Positions 47,364 through 55,855 of a stretch of DNA of 64,000 nucleotides are shown here, in pieces. The translations under genes and the position numbers were made by a program. The stretch's first letter is position 1; the number at the start of each line of letters is the position of its first letter. The notes beneath the pieces are model-generated. The model was given only the letters and a program-made list of their open reading frames with translations, made no database searches and was not told the origin of the DNA. Source of the stretch: Synechococcus sp. ROS8604 (lineage in GTDB: Bacteria; Cyanobacteriota; Cyanobacteriia; PCC-6307; Cyanobiaceae); assembly GCF_014279655.1 (NCBI RefSeq), contig NZ_CP047946.1:1240001-1304000 (forward strand). Reading direction: 5' to 3'.

Positions 47364-47660
47364 ATGAGTTATGAAGCTAAGGAGCGCACGCCATTTCCCT
47401 ATGGCCAGGTTGCTTATCCAGCTTTTCTTGGTGTAAAGCCCGGTGACTACATCATTGTTAAAGGGGAAAACCAAGTACAACTCAAGAAGGATCACAGCTG
47501 GTGGATGGGACAGGTTGTTTCTTGTAAAGCTGAAGCTAGAGATCCCAGTGGAGATCGTGTGATTCAAGTTGTGGATGTTGATGACGAGAAGATCAGCTGG
47601 GTAAATGTGGATGAAATATCACATGTGTTGTATGGGCTAGATGGTTTGTCAAATGATTAA
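47364..47660 (+). CDS. DUF3104 family protein
   Basis: A 98-residue soluble protein of the picocyanobacterial DUF3104 type. It has the pattern LGVKPGDYIIVKGE, a WWMGQVV core (about 46-52), an ARDPSGDRVIQVVDVDD segment and WVNVDEI near residue 79. The fold looks like a small beta barrel. Family function is unknown. It starts at ATG 47364 and stands alone between small hypothetical genes. Confidence 0.75.
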   Translation: MSYEAKERTPFPYGQVAYPAFLGVKPGDYIIVKGENQVQLKKDHSWWMGQVVSCKAEARDPSGDRVIQVVDVDDEKISWVNVDEISHVLYGLDGLSND

Positions 47661-47742
47661 ATAGCCTGCTGCTTCGAAGCTGTGATGTTCAACGCTCCCC
47701 TTGTCCATAACAATATTTTTTAAAAGTAGGAATTCTCTCTAT

Positions 47743-47976
47743 TTACACATAGCGAGTCATAAATTCCGATAGTGTGATGCCTTCTTTCTTTGCTGAATTA
47801 CAGCAATCTCTGAAAAGCTCTTCATCAGTTTCTGTGCGGGCTAGGTCTCGAAATTGTTCTAGGCTCAGCTGATTGTGATCAGGGCTGCTCTCCCGCATTG
47901 AATTCCATTTGGCACAGAGTGAATCGACCATCTCTTTTCTTGAATAGGGAGGGTTGATCTTCTGCTGTTTTGCCAA
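47743..47976 (-). CDS. Small helical hypothetical protein
   Basis: A 77-residue charged, helical protein with coding-like composition (PPYSRKEMVDSLCAKWNSM, then LSLEQFRDLARTETDEELF and a final FMTRYV). No signal peptide or known motif. It starts at ATG 47976, convergent with the DUF3104 gene. Function unknown. Confidence 0.52.
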   Translation of the reverse strand: MAKQQKINPPYSRKEMVDSLCAKWNSMRESSPDHNQLSLEQFRDLARTETDEELFRDCCNSAKKEGITLSEFMTRYV

Positions 47977-48207
47977 ATGGATGAGACTCCAGTTCTTGTC
48001 TAAACTATAGTGACCAAAAGGATTTTTGACAATAGTCTCTAGTGGTGAGGCTTTTTTCGGTTTTGATATTTTATTGTGTTGCGTAATTGCATTGAAAGCA
48101 AGTAATCCGTACTGTTTGCTTTCAATGCTCTTTATTGTTTTCGGCTGAAAATGGTTTGAATCGAAGTCTATTCAACTCCATGTAACTATTAAAAGTTGTC
48201 TTTGAAA

Positions 48208-48237
48208 GTTCACTTGGCGACTGTTCACTTGGCGACT
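48208..48237 (+). repeat. Exact tandem duplication of 15 bases
   Basis: GTTCACTTGGCGACT occurs twice in direct succession (48208-48222 and 48223-48237). A 15-base unit keeps any reading frame, but no convincing gene covers it. Confidence 0.9.
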
Positions 48238-48269
48238 GATTGCCGCGCCACTTGCCAAGATGGCATTGG

Positions 48270-48473
48270 CTAACTGGCCAGTGTTTGGCAAGACTGGACA
48301 TCACCGTTCATCCGTGATCGCCATCTGCGCAGTTCATGGTGATCAAGCATGGCTCGACGAGATTTCTCTGCATGAGCTAGGCGTTGAATCAATGCATGGG
48401 TGTCATGGGTAGAAAGCTCACCGTCTGAATCCCACTTCATGCAGGAAACGCCTTTTTTGGAAGTGTTGGCCAT
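48270..48473 (-). CDS. Small hypothetical protein
   Basis: A 67-residue basic, hydrophilic ORF starting at ATG 48473: a short KKGVSCMKWDSDGEL stretch, then a helix with HALIQRLAHAEKSRRAML and an Arg-rich HHELRRWRSRMNG part. It looks like a small nucleic-acid-binding or regulatory protein but has no recognised family. It lies downstream of dnaK on the same strand, separated by a strong hairpin. Confidence 0.55.
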   Translation of the reverse strand: MANTSKKGVSCMKWDSDGELSTHDTHALIQRLAHAEKSRRAMLDHHELRRWRSRMNGDVQSCQTLAS

Positions 48474-48625
48474 TGTGTTTGCCTCTTCGTTCTGTCACGG
48501 TATGCGCACATAAAGTCTTTGCCATGGAGCAAACCTTAAGAAGTCTCGATTGCGACGCCTGAGACCGGCAGGCCTTTGCGTTGTTCTTGGGAGTGGTGTT
48601 TCGCTTTTTGCCCTTCTTGTTGATG

Positions 48626-48660
48626 TGATGTAGGGAGGCCTTTTGGGCCTCCCTACATCA
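48626..48660. terminator. Perfect 15-bp hairpin downstream of dnaK
   Basis: TGATGTAGGGAGGCC (48626-48640) pairs perfectly with 48646-48660 around a five-base TTTTG loop, 28 bases past the dnaK stop. No T-run follows on either strand, so it may act as an mRNA-stabilising or processing end rather than a classic terminator. Confidence 0.65.
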
Positions 48661-48687
48661 CGATGTTCCCGATCAAACGATCGATCT

Positions 48688-50568
48688 CTACCGAGGTGAC
48701 TCGACAAATTCAGCATCGATCACATCATCGTTCTCACTGTTTGGTTGTGAGGCTTCAGGCGCCTCTTCCTGCTGCGAGTACAGGGAAGTCCCCATTTCCA
48801 TCAGCGCAGTTTTCACTCCATCAAGGCGTTCCTTGATGAGCGGTGTGTTCTCTGTTTTAAGGGTTTCCTTGAGTTCCGATAGCACCAACTCCACTTTGGT
48901 TTTGGCCTCGGCTGAGATCTTGCCTTCTAATTCCAGCAGTTGCTTTTCTGCCTGGTAAATCAGGGATTCAGCGTCGTTCTTGGTGTCGATCGCTTCTCGC
49001 TTTTGCTGATCCGAGTCAGCGTGTGCTTCTGCGTCCTTCACCATTCGATCCACTTCGTCCTCGCTGAGGGTTGAGGCACCACTGATGGTGATCGATTGTT
49101 CTTTCCCTGAGCCTTTATCTTTTGCTGTGACACTCAAGATTCCATTGGCATCAATGTCAAAAGCCACTTCTACTTGAGGAACACCACGAGGCGCAGCAGG
49201 GATCCCATCTAATCGGAAGGTTCCAAGGCTCTTGTTATCAGACACCATCTGTCGCTCTCCTTGGAGAATGTGAATCTCCACGGAGGTTTGGCCATCCATG
49301 GCGGTGGAATAGATCTCGGTTTTGTTTGTTGGAATGGTTGTGTTCCTCGGAACCATCACATTCACCACACTGCCCATGGTTTCCACTCCCAAGGAAAGAG
49401 GCGTGACATCCAATAAAAGGATGTCTTTCACTTCACCTGAGAGAACACCCCCCTGCACAGCTGCACCGATGGCAACCACCTCATCAGGATTCACGGTTTG
49501 ATTGGGATCTTGACCCGTTGCCGCTTTGACCAGCTCCAACACGGCAGGAATGCGTGAACTGCCGCCCACCATCACGACTTCACTGAGGTCATGAGCTGAG
49601 AGTTTGGCGTCCTTGATCGCCTGTTGAACTGGTTTCTTACAACGATCAATCAAATCAGAAGACAACTCCTCAAATTTGGCTCGGGTCACTGTCAGCGTCA
49701 GATGCTTGGGACCATCAGCCGTTGCCGTGATGAAGGGGAGATTCACTTCGCTCTGTGTGGAAGAGGAGAGTTCAATCTTTGTTTTTTCTGCCGCTTCCGT
49801 GAGGCGTTGCAGGGCTTGCGAATCCTTCCTTAAATCAATCCCTTCCTCTTTTTGGAAGGTTTCAGCCATGTAATCAACAAGCACTTTGTCGAAGTTGTCA
49901 CCTCCAAGATGGGCATCACCACAGGTGCTGATCACTTCAAAAACACCATCTCCTACTTCCAAGATGGAGACATCAAACGTTCCACCTCCCAAGTCAAAGA
50001 CCAGGATCTTTTCTGCATCCCTCTTATCCAAACCGTAAGCCAGCGCTGCTGCTGTGGGTTCGTTGATGATCCTCAGGACTTCTAGGCCAGCAATTTTGCC
50101 AGCATCTTTAGTGGCTTGTCGCTGGGAGTCATTGAAGTAGGCGGGAACAGTCACCACCGCTTGAGTCACGGTTTGACCCAAATATTTCGAGGCATCATCG
50201 GCCAGCTTCCTAAGCACACTGGCGCTGATCTCCTCTGGAGAGAAGGATTTCTCCATCCATGATGATTGGATTTTGATCTTGCTTCCTACCGATTCAACGG
50301 TGTATGGAACGTCTTTGGTTGCATCGGTGACCTCATCCGTGCGCCTGCCAATGAAGCGTTTGACAGATCCAAATGTGTTGTCTGCATTCATCACCGCTTG
50401 GCGTTTGGCGATCTGTCCAACGAGCTGGTCCTTGCCCTTGGTGTAGGCAACCACAGAGGGAGTGGTCCTAAACCCTTCTGCATTTGCGATCACGGTGGGG
50501 TTTCCCCCTTCCATTACGGCGACACAGCTGTTGGTTGTGCCTAGGTCAATGCCAATTACTTTTGTCAT
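48688..50568 (-). CDS. dnaK: Hsp70 chaperone DnaK
   Basis: An ATP-driven cytosolic chaperone. 626 residues: ATPase start [19 protein letters not shown], phosphate loop [14 protein letters not shown] (about 193-206), [13 protein letters not shown] (about 332-344), then the substrate-binding domain and a short acidic tail ending [13 protein letters not shown]. Cyanobacteria carry several dnaK genes; the EEVD-like tail and full length suggest a DnaK2-type essential copy, but this is uncertain. No CIRCE element (TTAGCACTC inverted repeat) was seen upstream. Confidence 0.96.
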   Translation of the reverse strand: MTKVIGIDLGTTNSCVAVMEGGNPTVIANAEGFRTTPSVVAYTKGKDQLVGQIAKRQAVMNADNTFGSVKRFIGRRTDEVTDATKDVPYTVESVGSKIKIQSSWMEKSFSPEEISASVLRKLADDASKYLGQTVTQAVVTVPAYFNDSQRQATKDAGKIAGLEVLRIINEPTAAALAYGLDKRDAEKILVFDLGGGTFDVSILEVGDGVFEVISTCGDAHLGGDNFDKVLVDYMAETFQKEEGIDLRKDSQALQRLTEAAEKTKIELSSSTQSEVNLPFITATADGPKHLTLTVTRAKFEELSSDLIDRCKKPVQQAIKDAKLSAHDLSEVVMVGGSSRIPAVLELVKAATGQDPNQTVNPDEVVAIGAAVQGGVLSGEVKDILLLDVTPLSLGVETMGSVVNVMVPRNTTIPTNKTEIYSTAMDGQTSVEIHILQGERQMVSDNKSLGTFRLDGIPAAPRGVPQVEVAFDIDANGILSVTAKDKGSGKEQSITISGASTLSEDEVDRMVKDAEAHADSDQQKREAIDTKNDAESLIYQAEKQLLELEGKISAEAKTKVELVLSELKETLKTENTPLIKERLDGVKTALMEMGTSLYSQQEEAPEASQPNSENDDVIDAEFVESPR

Positions 50569-50595
50569 TTGTTTTTATTGATTGAATCTATTTTT

Positions 50596-50604
50596 GTGGA
50601 TAAC
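50596..50604 (-). promoter_or_regulatory. Perfect DnaA-box sequence upstream of dnaK
   Basis: TGTGGATAA on the plus strand is TTATCCACA on the minus strand, the strict bacterial DnaA-box consensus. It lies 28 bases upstream of the dnaK start, in the leader or promoter. A single copy could be chance. Confidence 0.35.
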
Positions 50605-50778
50605 TCTTCCAAGCAAGGAGCGAGTAAACCCAACCAATGAGGTGGGTTTTCCCCCAAATCCATCCTTTTGGTTCGGTTGGAGTACGGTTTATACGACTTC
50701 TTTATTCTGTTTTTTTGATGGGCTTGTCCAAGGTCGGGTTTGTGCCTTATTTGCTTCGATTCTAAGTCCGAATCGCGT

Positions 50779-51546
50779 CTAGTTTTCTTGTGGTATTGCG
50801 GTTATGAGTTGCTCTTCTAATAACATGTTGAACTCAAATAATTGTTCGTCACTGAGTTGTTGCCTTGATGAGGCCCCTAGTTTTGACTGCAGGAACGTCT
50901 TTGCACGTTCTTGATCCCATTTCAGTGTCGTGAGCATTTCGTCGCCTTGCGCGATTAAGTCGCTTCTGCGTAACGGAGTTGGAGATGAACCGGCATCAGC
51001 GCCGGCTTCAATGCTTTTAAGCTTATTGAGAAAGGAAACGAGATCGCTATATCTCGTTAATTTGTGCCTGCTTCCATGGCCATAGGCTCGCTCCAAATAG
51101 ATCTTTTCCTGATCCCGGGTCCAGCCAATTCGTTTTAGTTGTAGATCGATGGCTGTTAGTTCTTCGCTCCAATCCTCCGGGTCCGTGGGAGCTTCGCTTG
51201 GTTCAGGAGTGGAGACGGGCTGAGGCTCATTCTTCTGAACGGGGATTTTGGACGCTGTGTTGGCTGGATTGGTCTCACTACTGCCTGGATCTTTGGCTGG
51301 TTTTGCTGGTTGCACCTGGGGGTCACCCTGCTGTTTGATGGCTGGCTGCGGGTTCCGCTTCGGCTCAGAGCTCACCTTCCCTTTCAGATTACGTTCCTCT
51401 AATCGCTGTCGAGCTCTGTCCTCTGCCTCCTCAGCATCGCCTCCCTCTCCTAGCGAGCTACCCAGATCTCGTTCTCCATCAAAGCCGCTGACACGCACCA
51501 CACATCGATTGCTATCGATGTGGCAAATCTCCACCTTTGTTTTCAT
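50779..51546 (-). CDS. Hypothetical protein with disordered linker
   Basis: A 255-residue protein: an N-terminal beta-like segment (KVEICHIDSNRCVVRVSGFD), a charged helix, then a Pro/Gln/Lys/Glu-rich disordered linker (about 55-125). Two similar helical units follow, around LKRIGWTRDQEKIYLERAYG and LKWDQERAKTFLQSKLGASS, each ending in a Ser/Arg-containing turn. The paired units look like an internal repeat of roughly 75 residues. No known domain is recognised. Its start lies 37 bases from the divergent terC start. Confidence 0.75.
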   Translation of the reverse strand: MKTKVEICHIDSNRCVVRVSGFDGERDLGSSLGEGGDAEEAEDRARQRLEERNLKGKVSSEPKRNPQPAIKQQGDPQVQPAKPAKDPGSSETNPANTASKIPVQKNEPQPVSTPEPSEAPTDPEDWSEELTAIDLQLKRIGWTRDQEKIYLERAYGHGSRHKLTRYSDLVSFLNKLKSIEAGADAGSSPTPLRRSDLIAQGDEMLTTLKWDQERAKTFLQSKLGASSRQQLSDEQLFEFNMLLEEQLITAIPQEN

Positions 51547-51583
51547 GCCTCTGGAGGGGGGTAACCATTTCTAAGCTGTTGGG

Positions 51584-52306
51584 ATGGATTCAGCTGCCTT
51601 AACGTCCCTAACTCCTGTTCTCGACGGTGTAGATCGATGGGCTGAGCTTTTGCCTCTCCTTCCAGTGCTCGTGGCCTTGGAGCTGGTGCTCTCCGCTGAC
51701 AATGCGATCGCTTTAGCTGCTGTCGCTCGCAAGCAACATGACCCAATCAAGGAAAAGAAGGCCCTTGACCTTGGTATATCCATTGCTTTCTTTTTCAGGG
51801 TTGGCTTGATTTTGTTGGCTCAGTGGGTGTTGGCATTCAAGCCATTGCAACTCCTTGCTGGTGTTTATCTTCTCTGGCTTTTCGTATCCCATCTTTGGTT
51901 CAAACCATCAGACACCGAGAGTTCTTCCGGATCCTCAGGGCAAGTCACCTCGATTTCTTTCGCGCGAACGATTGTTGCCTTGGCTCTAACAGATCTCGCT
52001 TTCTCTGTGGATAGTGTTGCTGCTGCTGTCGCAATTAGTGATCAACTGATTCTTGTGATTACTGGGGCCTTAATTGGAGTTATAGCGCTACGATTTACCT
52101 CTGGTTTGTTTATTCGCTGGCTTGATATTTATACGCGCTTAGAGACGGCTGGTTATCTTGCGGTTGGTTTAGTGGGCATCAAACTCATTGGATCGCTGAT
52201 TGTTTCGGATTTGCATCCACCTGCGTGGTGGACCCTACTCATTGTTGCCTTGCTAATGATTTGGGGCTTTTCTGAGCGCAGAGAGCGCTTAGGTCGCGAG
52301 GCTTGA
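51584..52306 (+). CDS. TerC family membrane protein
   Basis: A 240-residue integral membrane protein of the TerC family, related to bacterial metal-efflux proteins and to the plant thylakoid insertion factor. About seven helices; the family signatures are LVLSADNAIALAAVARK (about 35-51) and LTDLAFSVDSVAAAVAIS (about 135-152), with conserved intramembrane Asp residues. Manganese or calcium export, or help with membrane insertion, is possible. It is followed by the DUF6464 gene four bases later. Confidence 0.93.
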   Translation: MDSAALTSLTPVLDGVDRWAELLPLLPVLVALELVLSADNAIALAAVARKQHDPIKEKKALDLGISIAFFFRVGLILLAQWVLAFKPLQLLAGVYLLWLFVSHLWFKPSDTESSSGSSGQVTSISFARTIVALALTDLAFSVDSVAAAVAISDQLILVITGALIGVIALRFTSGLFIRWLDIYTRLETAGYLAVGLVGIKLIGSLIVSDLHPPAWWTLLIVALLMIWGFSERRERLGREA

Positions 52307-52310
52307 TCTG

Positions 52311-52649
52311 ATGCTTGTTGAATTACGTCAGGCTGCTACGCAGGTTTTGCTCGATCGCATGGAGTTGAGTGATCCTCCAATGCCGGGGCATTGGTTTACT
52401 CATGATCATGACAGTTATCTCGTGATCCAACGCAGACATCGCTATAAATTGTATTCAGGTCGTTATGAACTGTCTTCGATTGTTCTCCTTGTTAAATGTC
52501 AAAAACAGCCTGCTGATGCACGGTTTATTGGTCACGGTTGGGTGATTGGAGACGCTGAGTGCCGCTTCAATGCTTTGAGCCCTTTGCTTCGCTGTGCCGT
52601 ATTGCCAGATGGACCTTGTGATCGTTGTGTTCACCGGGAAGTTCGTTGA
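52311..52649 (+). CDS. DUF6464 family protein
   Basis: A 112-residue cyanobacterial protein with GHWFTHDHDSYLVIQRRHRY near residue 28, an LVKCQKQP strand and a C-terminal cysteine set (DAECRF, LLRCAV, GPCDRCVH) that may bind a metal. This matches the DUF6464 layout. Function unknown. Its stop overlaps the start of the following gene as TGATG, so the two are coupled. Confidence 0.82.
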   Translation: MLVELRQAATQVLLDRMELSDPPMPGHWFTHDHDSYLVIQRRHRYKLYSGRYELSSIVLLVKCQKQPADARFIGHGWVIGDAECRFNALSPLLRCAVLPDGPCDRCVHREVR

Positions 52650-53143
52650 TGACATCCTTCCGTTGGCATTCAGCCGTTCTGCTCGCTGGGCATGGAGTGG
52701 CCTCAGGCCAAGCTTTGGATCGCGCTGAACCACGCCTGTCTCCTTACCCAAAAGGCACGATTGCGATGCAAACTCCGTTTTTTGCGGCGTTAGGTCTTGA
52801 TCTTTCTCCGTATTGGCCTGGAACACTCAACCTTTCGTTTTCACCTGCTGAGCTACAGCTCACCAATGCAGATTATTCGTTTCCTGATCTGGAATGGACC
52901 GACTTACATCCGCCTGAAACCTTTTCCTTTTGGAAGGTTCGCCTGCGTTCTGTTGGACTTTTAGATTTTGATGTTCCAGGTTTGGTTTACCGGCCTCATC
53001 CAGAAACAAAGATAAGGCACTGGCAAAACACGTCCGTTCTTGAGATTCTTGCTCCCTATCTTGATGGTGTTTGTTTGGGTCAACGCCTTGAGCTTGGCGT
53101 GAATCCTGACGCAATGAAAGTATTGGGTTCTTCGTTGTCGTGA
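52649..53143 (+). CDS. Protein resembling archaeal CTP-dependent riboflavin kinase
   Basis: A 164-residue protein. Three segments match the layout of the archaeal riboflavin kinase family (RibK, PF01982): HGVASGQA near residue 13 (archaeal G-G-EG), LSPYWPGTLNLSF near 52 (archaeal PY-GTLN) and SVLEILAPYLDGVCLGQRLEL near 131 (archaeal EIIAP-LR--L-L-DGD). The spacing and total length also fit. If correct it may bind a flavin or nucleotide; activity is not shown. Translation is coupled to DUF6464 by TGATG. Confidence 0.6.
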   Translation: MTSFRWHSAVLLAGHGVASGQALDRAEPRLSPYPKGTIAMQTPFFAALGLDLSPYWPGTLNLSFSPAELQLTNADYSFPDLEWTDLHPPETFSFWKVRLRSVGLLDFDVPGLVYRPHPETKIRHWQNTSVLEILAPYLDGVCLGQRLELGVNPDAMKVLGSSLS

Positions 53144-53280
53144 TTGTTTGTCTGTTTTTTGAGAGTTGGTTGTTGGTCGCCTTTCCTTTTATCTTTCGGT
53201 TAGTTGTGCTTGCTGCCCGTTTTTTGAATCTCCCCCTTTGTTTAAATTTGGCAGTTCCTCAAGCTTGCGGGTAAAACTTG

Positions 53281-53493
53281 ATGACGGATGCTGAACGGAT
53301 TAAAACTCGCTCAGTGCTGCTTGAATTTTTGAAATTCAGGGTGTTAGCCGCAGGCCAGCAGTTTTTTGATGGCACTGCCTCGGATCATCGGCGGCAGTGG
53401 TTGGCTTTGGTGCACCCGCAAGCGCTTGCCCTCTCAGATGAGGATCTGGAGCAGATCTGGAATCAGGCTCGTTCGCTCTATACGGAGGGTTGA
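53281..53493 (+). CDS. Small hypothetical protein
   Basis: A 70-residue helical protein (DAERIKTRSVLLEFLKFRVL, then a loop with FFDGTASDHRRQWLALVHP and an acidic helix). ATG 53281 is preferred over the TTG three bases earlier. It lies about 100 bases before the DEAD-box helicase on the same strand. No family is recognised, but composition is good. Confidence 0.6.
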   Translation: MTDAERIKTRSVLLEFLKFRVLAAGQQFFDGTASDHRRQWLALVHPQALALSDEDLEQIWNQARSLYTEG

Positions 53494-53531
53494 AGGTGTG
53501 GATCTAGGCTGAATCTTTCGCTCTGCTGGCC

Positions 53532-54806
53532 ATTTCCGCTTCCCCTGTCGCATCTGAGTCCACAGCCTCTGGTTTTGATTCCCTTGGTTTGAGTCAGCCG
53601 TTGCTGAAGGCTTTGCAGGAGAAGGGATACACCGCTCCGTCGCCGATTCAGTTGCAGGCCATTCCCGCTGTGATCTCTGGTCGGGATGTGATGGCCGCAG
53701 CGCAAACAGGAACGGGTAAAACTGCAGGCTTCACGCTGCCAATGTTGGAGCGCCTGAACCATGGAGCGCGTCCTGGACGCGCACAAATACGCGCCTTGGT
53801 GCTGACCCCTACGCGTGAGCTTGCTGCGCAGGTGTTGGCCAGTGTTCGTGATTACAGCAAGCATCTTCCGCTGACCAGTGACGTCGTGTTTGGTGGTGTC
53901 AAGATCAACCCTCAAATTCAGCGGTTGCAGAAGGGCGTTGATGTGTTGGTTGCCACCCCAGGCCGCTTGTTAGATCTGCTCCAGCAGGGGGCTGTTCGTT
54001 TCGACCGCGTGGAATTTTTGGTGCTTGATGAAGCCGACCGAATGTTGGATATGGGGTTTATTCATGACATCCGGCGTGTGATTTCTCGCCTTCCTGATCG
54101 TCGTCAAACCCTGATGTTTTCGGCCACTTTTAGTGCGCCAATTCGGAAACTAGCGACCGGCTTGCTTGATCACCCTGTTCAAATTCAGGTGGCTCCTGCC
54201 AACCAAACCGTGCGCTCTGTGGAGCAGGTTGTTCATCCTTGCGACATGGTCCGCAAGATTGATCTGCTCAGCCATCTCATTCGCAGTGGAGATTGGCTTC
54301 AGGTGTTGGTCTTTTCCCGCACGAAGCATGGTGCCAATCGTGTTGTGGAACGTCTCAGTCAGCAGGGTCTCCTAGCTGCTGCCATCCATGGCAACAAGAG
54401 CCAGGGTGCGCGCACCCGCGCTTTGCAGGGATTTAAGGACGGTTCGGTGCGCGTTCTTGTCGCCACAGATATTGCAGCCCGAGGAATTGATATTCAGCAG
54501 CTGCCTCATGTGGTGAATCTCGATCTCCCGAATGTTGCTGAGGACTATGTGCATCGTATTGGTCGTACAGGTCGGGCTGGAGAAACTGGACACGCCATTT
54601 CTCTTGTTGCTGCTGAAGAGGCACTGCTCTTGAAGGCAATTGAACGCTTAACGGGTGAGTCCCTTCGTCGAGAAAACGTGCCGGGATTTGAGCCCACCGT
54701 TCTCAAGGCTGCCCCCCTGGATCTGAGCGGAGGACGGGGACGGCGTTCAGGGGGCTCATCGCGCCGTCGGCAAGACACGCGTAGCACGAGAGCGTACCGC
54801 CGCTAA
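53532..54806 (+). CDS. DEAD-box ATP-dependent RNA helicase
   Basis: An ATP-driven RNA helicase of about 424 residues. Motifs in order: Q motif PSPIQ with an upstream aromatic, [43 protein letters not shown] and HRIGRTGR. A basic Arg/Gly/Ser tail follows. The first standard start codon, TTG 53589, lies inside the conserved [11 protein letters not shown] segment, so the real start must be upstream. The frame is open back to TAG 53505, and only ATT 53532 or CTG 53523/53526 are candidates. I place the start at ATT 53532 provisionally. Confidence 0.9.
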   Translation: MSASPVASESTASGFDSLGLSQPLLKALQEKGYTAPSPIQLQAIPAVISGRDVMAAAQTGTGKTAGFTLPMLERLNHGARPGRAQIRALVLTPTRELAAQVLASVRDYSKHLPLTSDVVFGGVKINPQIQRLQKGVDVLVATPGRLLDLLQQGAVRFDRVEFLVLDEADRMLDMGFIHDIRRVISRLPDRRQTLMFSATFSAPIRKLATGLLDHPVQIQVAPANQTVRSVEQVVHPCDMVRKIDLLSHLIRSGDWLQVLVFSRTKHGANRVVERLSQQGLLAAAIHGNKSQGARTRALQGFKDGSVRVLVATDIAARGIDIQQLPHVVNLDLPNVAEDYVHRIGRTGRAGETGHAISLVAAEEALLLKAIERLTGESLRRENVPGFEPTVLKAAPLDLSGGRGRRSGGSSRRRQDTRSTRAYRR

Positions 54807-54816
54807 CGCTAATTCG

Positions 54817-55845
54817 TTACGTAAACGTGCCAAACTGTTGTTTGGGTGCTGCGTTTAGTTGTTGGATCAGGGAGTCGCCGTGGCTCCGCCCTTTCCCTTC
54901 CAGCTGCGCAGCGCGAATCAGGATTGGGCAGCCATTCGTGCTGACCACCACGCCCATTCCCTTCACCGATTCCAGCACTGTGCCTGGTGGATGCCCTCCT
55001 GTGGGCCAGCGGCCGATGAGGGGGTGCACCTCTGCCGGCAGCTCTTTTCTCAAGCGATCGATGAGCGGTTCGCAATGCAGAAGTTTGAGGCGTTTGTCGT
55101 TCCAAAGCGTGACGGCATTCGGATAGAGCGCCATCACCTTGCGATGAATGTTGAGTGCCGATGCGGACCAGTCGATTTGGTGGTCTTGTTTGCTGAGCAT
55201 GCGCGCGTAACTCGCTTCTCCAGGACGATCGGCCTGGTCGACCAGCTTCAGCCTTGCTCTGCGCTCGGGTTCGGACCCATGTCCTGCCGATTCGATCAAT
55301 GGCATCGCTTCCACCATCAGATCAGCTGTCAGAGCACTCATCCGCTCTGCCAGGGTGTGGCCGTTATCGAGTAGCCCAATCGATAGGTTCCTTTCGATCA
55401 GAACGGGTCCAGTGTCGAGGCCTTCTTCCATGGCCATCACCCCCACACCTGTTTCGGAGTCACCTTCCAGCAGGGACCACTGAATTGGTCCTGCACCTCG
55501 CCAGCGGGGAAGCAGAGATCCATGGCCGTTCCAGCATCCCAGCGGCGGTTGATCCAGCACACTTTTGGGCAAAATTTGCCCGAAAGCCACCACCACGGAC
55601 AGATCGGCATGGAGCTCAGCGAGTTGCTGTTGGCAGGTTTTGTCCTGTTTGATGCGTTCGGGGGTGAAAACCGTTAACCCCAGCTCAAGAGCTTTGGCTT
55701 TCACCGATGAAGGAATCAAAGTTTTTCCGCGTCCCCGGCGTCGATCCGGCTGGGTGACCACTCCCACAAGCGTATGGCCAGCTTGATGGAGAGCCACCAG
55801 TGTTGGCACGGCATAGTCGGGCGTTCCCCAGAACAAAATGTTCAT
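54817..55845 (-). CDS. fmt: Methionyl-tRNA formyltransferase
   Basis: Formylates initiator Met-tRNA using 10-formyl-tetrahydrofolate. 342 residues: start ILFWGTPDYAVPTL, catalytic region NGHGSLLPRWRGAGPIQW (about 108-125) containing the conserved Asn and His, the Asp in LDTGPVL, and a C-terminal tRNA-binding barrel. It converges on the DEAD-box helicase and lies ten bases after the pmbA-type gene on the same strand. Confidence 0.97.
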   Translation of the reverse strand: MNILFWGTPDYAVPTLVALHQAGHTLVGVVTQPDRRRGRGKTLIPSSVKAKALELGLTVFTPERIKQDKTCQQQLAELHADLSVVVAFGQILPKSVLDQPPLGCWNGHGSLLPRWRGAGPIQWSLLEGDSETGVGVMAMEEGLDTGPVLIERNLSIGLLDNGHTLAERMSALTADLMVEAMPLIESAGHGSEPERRARLKLVDQADRPGEASYARMLSKQDHQIDWSASALNIHRKVMALYPNAVTLWNDKRLKLLHCEPLIDRLRKELPAEVHPLIGRWPTGGHPPGTVLESVKGMGVVVSTNGCPILIRAAQLEGKGRSHGDSLIQQLNAAPKQQFGTFT

Positions 55846-55855
55846 CGAGCGAAGC

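Noticed and set aside
50569-50778. CIRCE heat-shock operator upstream of dnaK
   Set aside because: No TTAGCACTC inverted repeat is present.
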